A stretch of DNA of 64,000 bases, from NCBI RefSeq assembly GCF_021732705.1, contig NZ_JAKFUM010000011.1:186001-250000 (forward strand), in the 5' to 3' direction. Positions 63,517 to 64,000 of this stretch are shown here, in pieces (position 1 is the first letter of the stretch; the number at the start of each line of letters is the position of its first letter). The notes under the pieces are model-generated. The model worked only from the letters and a program-made list of their open reading frames with translations. It made no database searches and was not told the origin of the DNA. The DNA comes from Nevskia sp. (lineage in GTDB: Bacteria; Pseudomonadota; Gammaproteobacteria; Nevskiales; Nevskiaceae). A program made the translations under genes and the position numbers.

Positions 63517-64000
63517 CTGCGCTGTTCACGGCGTGGCTGGTGCGGCGCTTCGGTGCTGCGGCGGCCGAGCGGATTCAGTCCCTGCTGTGGGCGCTGCTGG
63601 CGATCACCATTGTGGTGGGGTTCTGGGCCGCCTACTCGGTAGCCGCCTACCGCTACGGCGTCAGCGTGGAGCGCACGCGCGGTGCGCAGAAGGCCCTGCA
63701 GCTGGCGCTGCAGCACGAGCGCGCGCTGAGCGATCAGCGGGCGCGTTCCCTGAAGCTGCTGAATGAGTCGGTGACGATTGCCGAGCAGCTGCGCGATCAC
63801 ATCGACCGGCTGGCGCAGCAGCGCCAGACCACCGTGCGGACCATCATCAAGAGGATCCCCGATGTCACCACTGTCTATGTGCCGGCACCTGGTGCAGCCG
63901 CTGAGCCGCTGCCTGCTTGCCTGTTCACTGCTGGCTATCGCCGCCTGTGGAACACAGCCCTCGAGGCCGATCGCCTGCGAGCCGCAACCGATCCCGACGC
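63513..64000 (+). CDS. Inner-membrane spanin (Rz-like), runs off the window
   Basis: The GTG start overlaps the previous stop by four bases. The first part has one membrane helix (LLWALLAITIVVGFWAAYSVAAY), followed by a charged coiled coil (ERTRGAQKALQLALQHERAL, then QLRDHIDRLAQQRQTT). This is the plan of Rz/i-spanin proteins that disrupt the outer membrane during lysis. The 3' end is outside the window; 162 codons are seen. The embedded Rz1-like frame inside it strengthens the call. Confidence 0.8.
   Translation, partial: MTALFTAWLVRRFGAAAAERIQSLLWALLAITIVVGFWAAYSVAAYRYGVSVERTRGAQKALQLALQHERALSDQRARSLKLLNESVTIAEQLRDHIDRLAQQRQTTVRTIIKRIPDVTTVYVPAPGAAAEPLPACLFTAGYRRLWNTALEADRLRAATDPD
63863..64000 (+). 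CDS. Outer-membrane spanin (Rz1-like lipoprotein) nested in Rz, runs off the window
   Basis: In another frame within the Rz gene, ATG 63863 opens MSPLSMCRHLVQPLSRC, then LLACSLLAIAACGTQPS, a short lipoprotein signal with lipobox IAAC, followed by Pro-rich residues (PIACEPQPIPT). A Pro-rich lipoprotein nested in Rz is the known arrangement of the o-spanin. The end is not visible. Confidence 0.7.

Larger units (their letters stand above)
53578..64000 (+). mobile_element. Prophage, head-gene end (continues past the window)
   Basis: All genes from 53578 onward read rightwards and are typical of a tailed-phage packaging/head block: small terminase-like, large terminase, portal, head morphogenesis, a Com-like zinc finger, protease-scaffold-capsid fusion, DUF5675 and spanins. 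No integrase, repressor, tail or baseplate genes are visible; they would lie beyond 64000. The left end is next to the terminator at 53452. No attachment repeat can be tested, because only one end is in view. Confidence 0.85.

Overview
The window is high-GC DNA, apparently from a gammaproteobacterium of the Xanthomonadales/Nevskiales type. This rests on gene content only: rnfB next to nth, epmB next to a FimX-like c-di-GMP protein, htpX, parC and parE, xseB next to dxs, and an ECF sigma factor with a small membrane partner. No tRNA, rRNA or CRISPR array was seen.

Layout. (1) 1-16341 is core chromosome: rnfB (5' end cut off), nth, epmB, fimX-like, a terminator, a 131-bp tandem repeat copying the 3' end of htpX, then htpX, parC, a GMC oxidoreductase, parE, a membrane protein with an ECF sigma factor, a DUF6249-type protein, xseB and dxs. 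(2) 16518-24902 looks like a polyprenyl-phosphate-sugar block. It has a flippase-like membrane protein, a HAD-UbiA phosphoribosyltransferase-like fusion, DprE1-like and DprE2-like enzymes, a GT-C-like membrane protein and two paralogous SDR epimerases. The set matches the route to polyprenyl-phospho-D-arabinofuranose. (3) 25344-50988 is a secondary-metabolite locus. It starts with a GMC oxidoreductase and a Tat-exported partner, then a stand-alone A-T NRPS protein, a 2718-residue KS-AT-ACP-aminotransferase-C-A-T hybrid, and a C-A-T-TE terminal protein. These are followed by a JmjC-like oxygenase, a membrane PAF-acetylhydrolase-like protein, two tandem paralogous GT-C-like membrane proteins and a GtrA protein. 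On the other strand are a Wzx/MOP flippase and a second JmjC-like oxygenase. (4) 51101-53439 holds an alpha/beta hydrolase and two small putative lipoproteins, ending in a strong terminator. (5) 53578-64000 is the head-gene end of a prophage that runs off the window: terminase, portal, head morphogenesis, a Com-like zinc finger, a protease-scaffold-capsid fusion, DUF5675, and overlapping Rz/Rz1 spanins.

How the genes may work together (inference). Signature residues read by hand suggest the first adenylation domain selects valine and the second glycine. The PKS adds malonate and the embedded aminotransferase would turn the beta-ketone into an amine, giving a 3,4-diamino acid (aminostatine-like) joined to glycine. 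The terminal module is odd: its adenylation domain has lost the core motifs, its condensation motif reads HQxxxDG instead of HHxxxDG, and its thioesterase carries Cys in place of Ser. Two JmjC-like oxygenases could hydroxylate the product. The neighbouring polyprenyl-arabinose genes, GT-C-like proteins and flippases raise the possibility that something is glycosylated and exported. No MbtH protein, 4'-phosphopantetheinyl transferase or dedicated regulator was seen in the locus.
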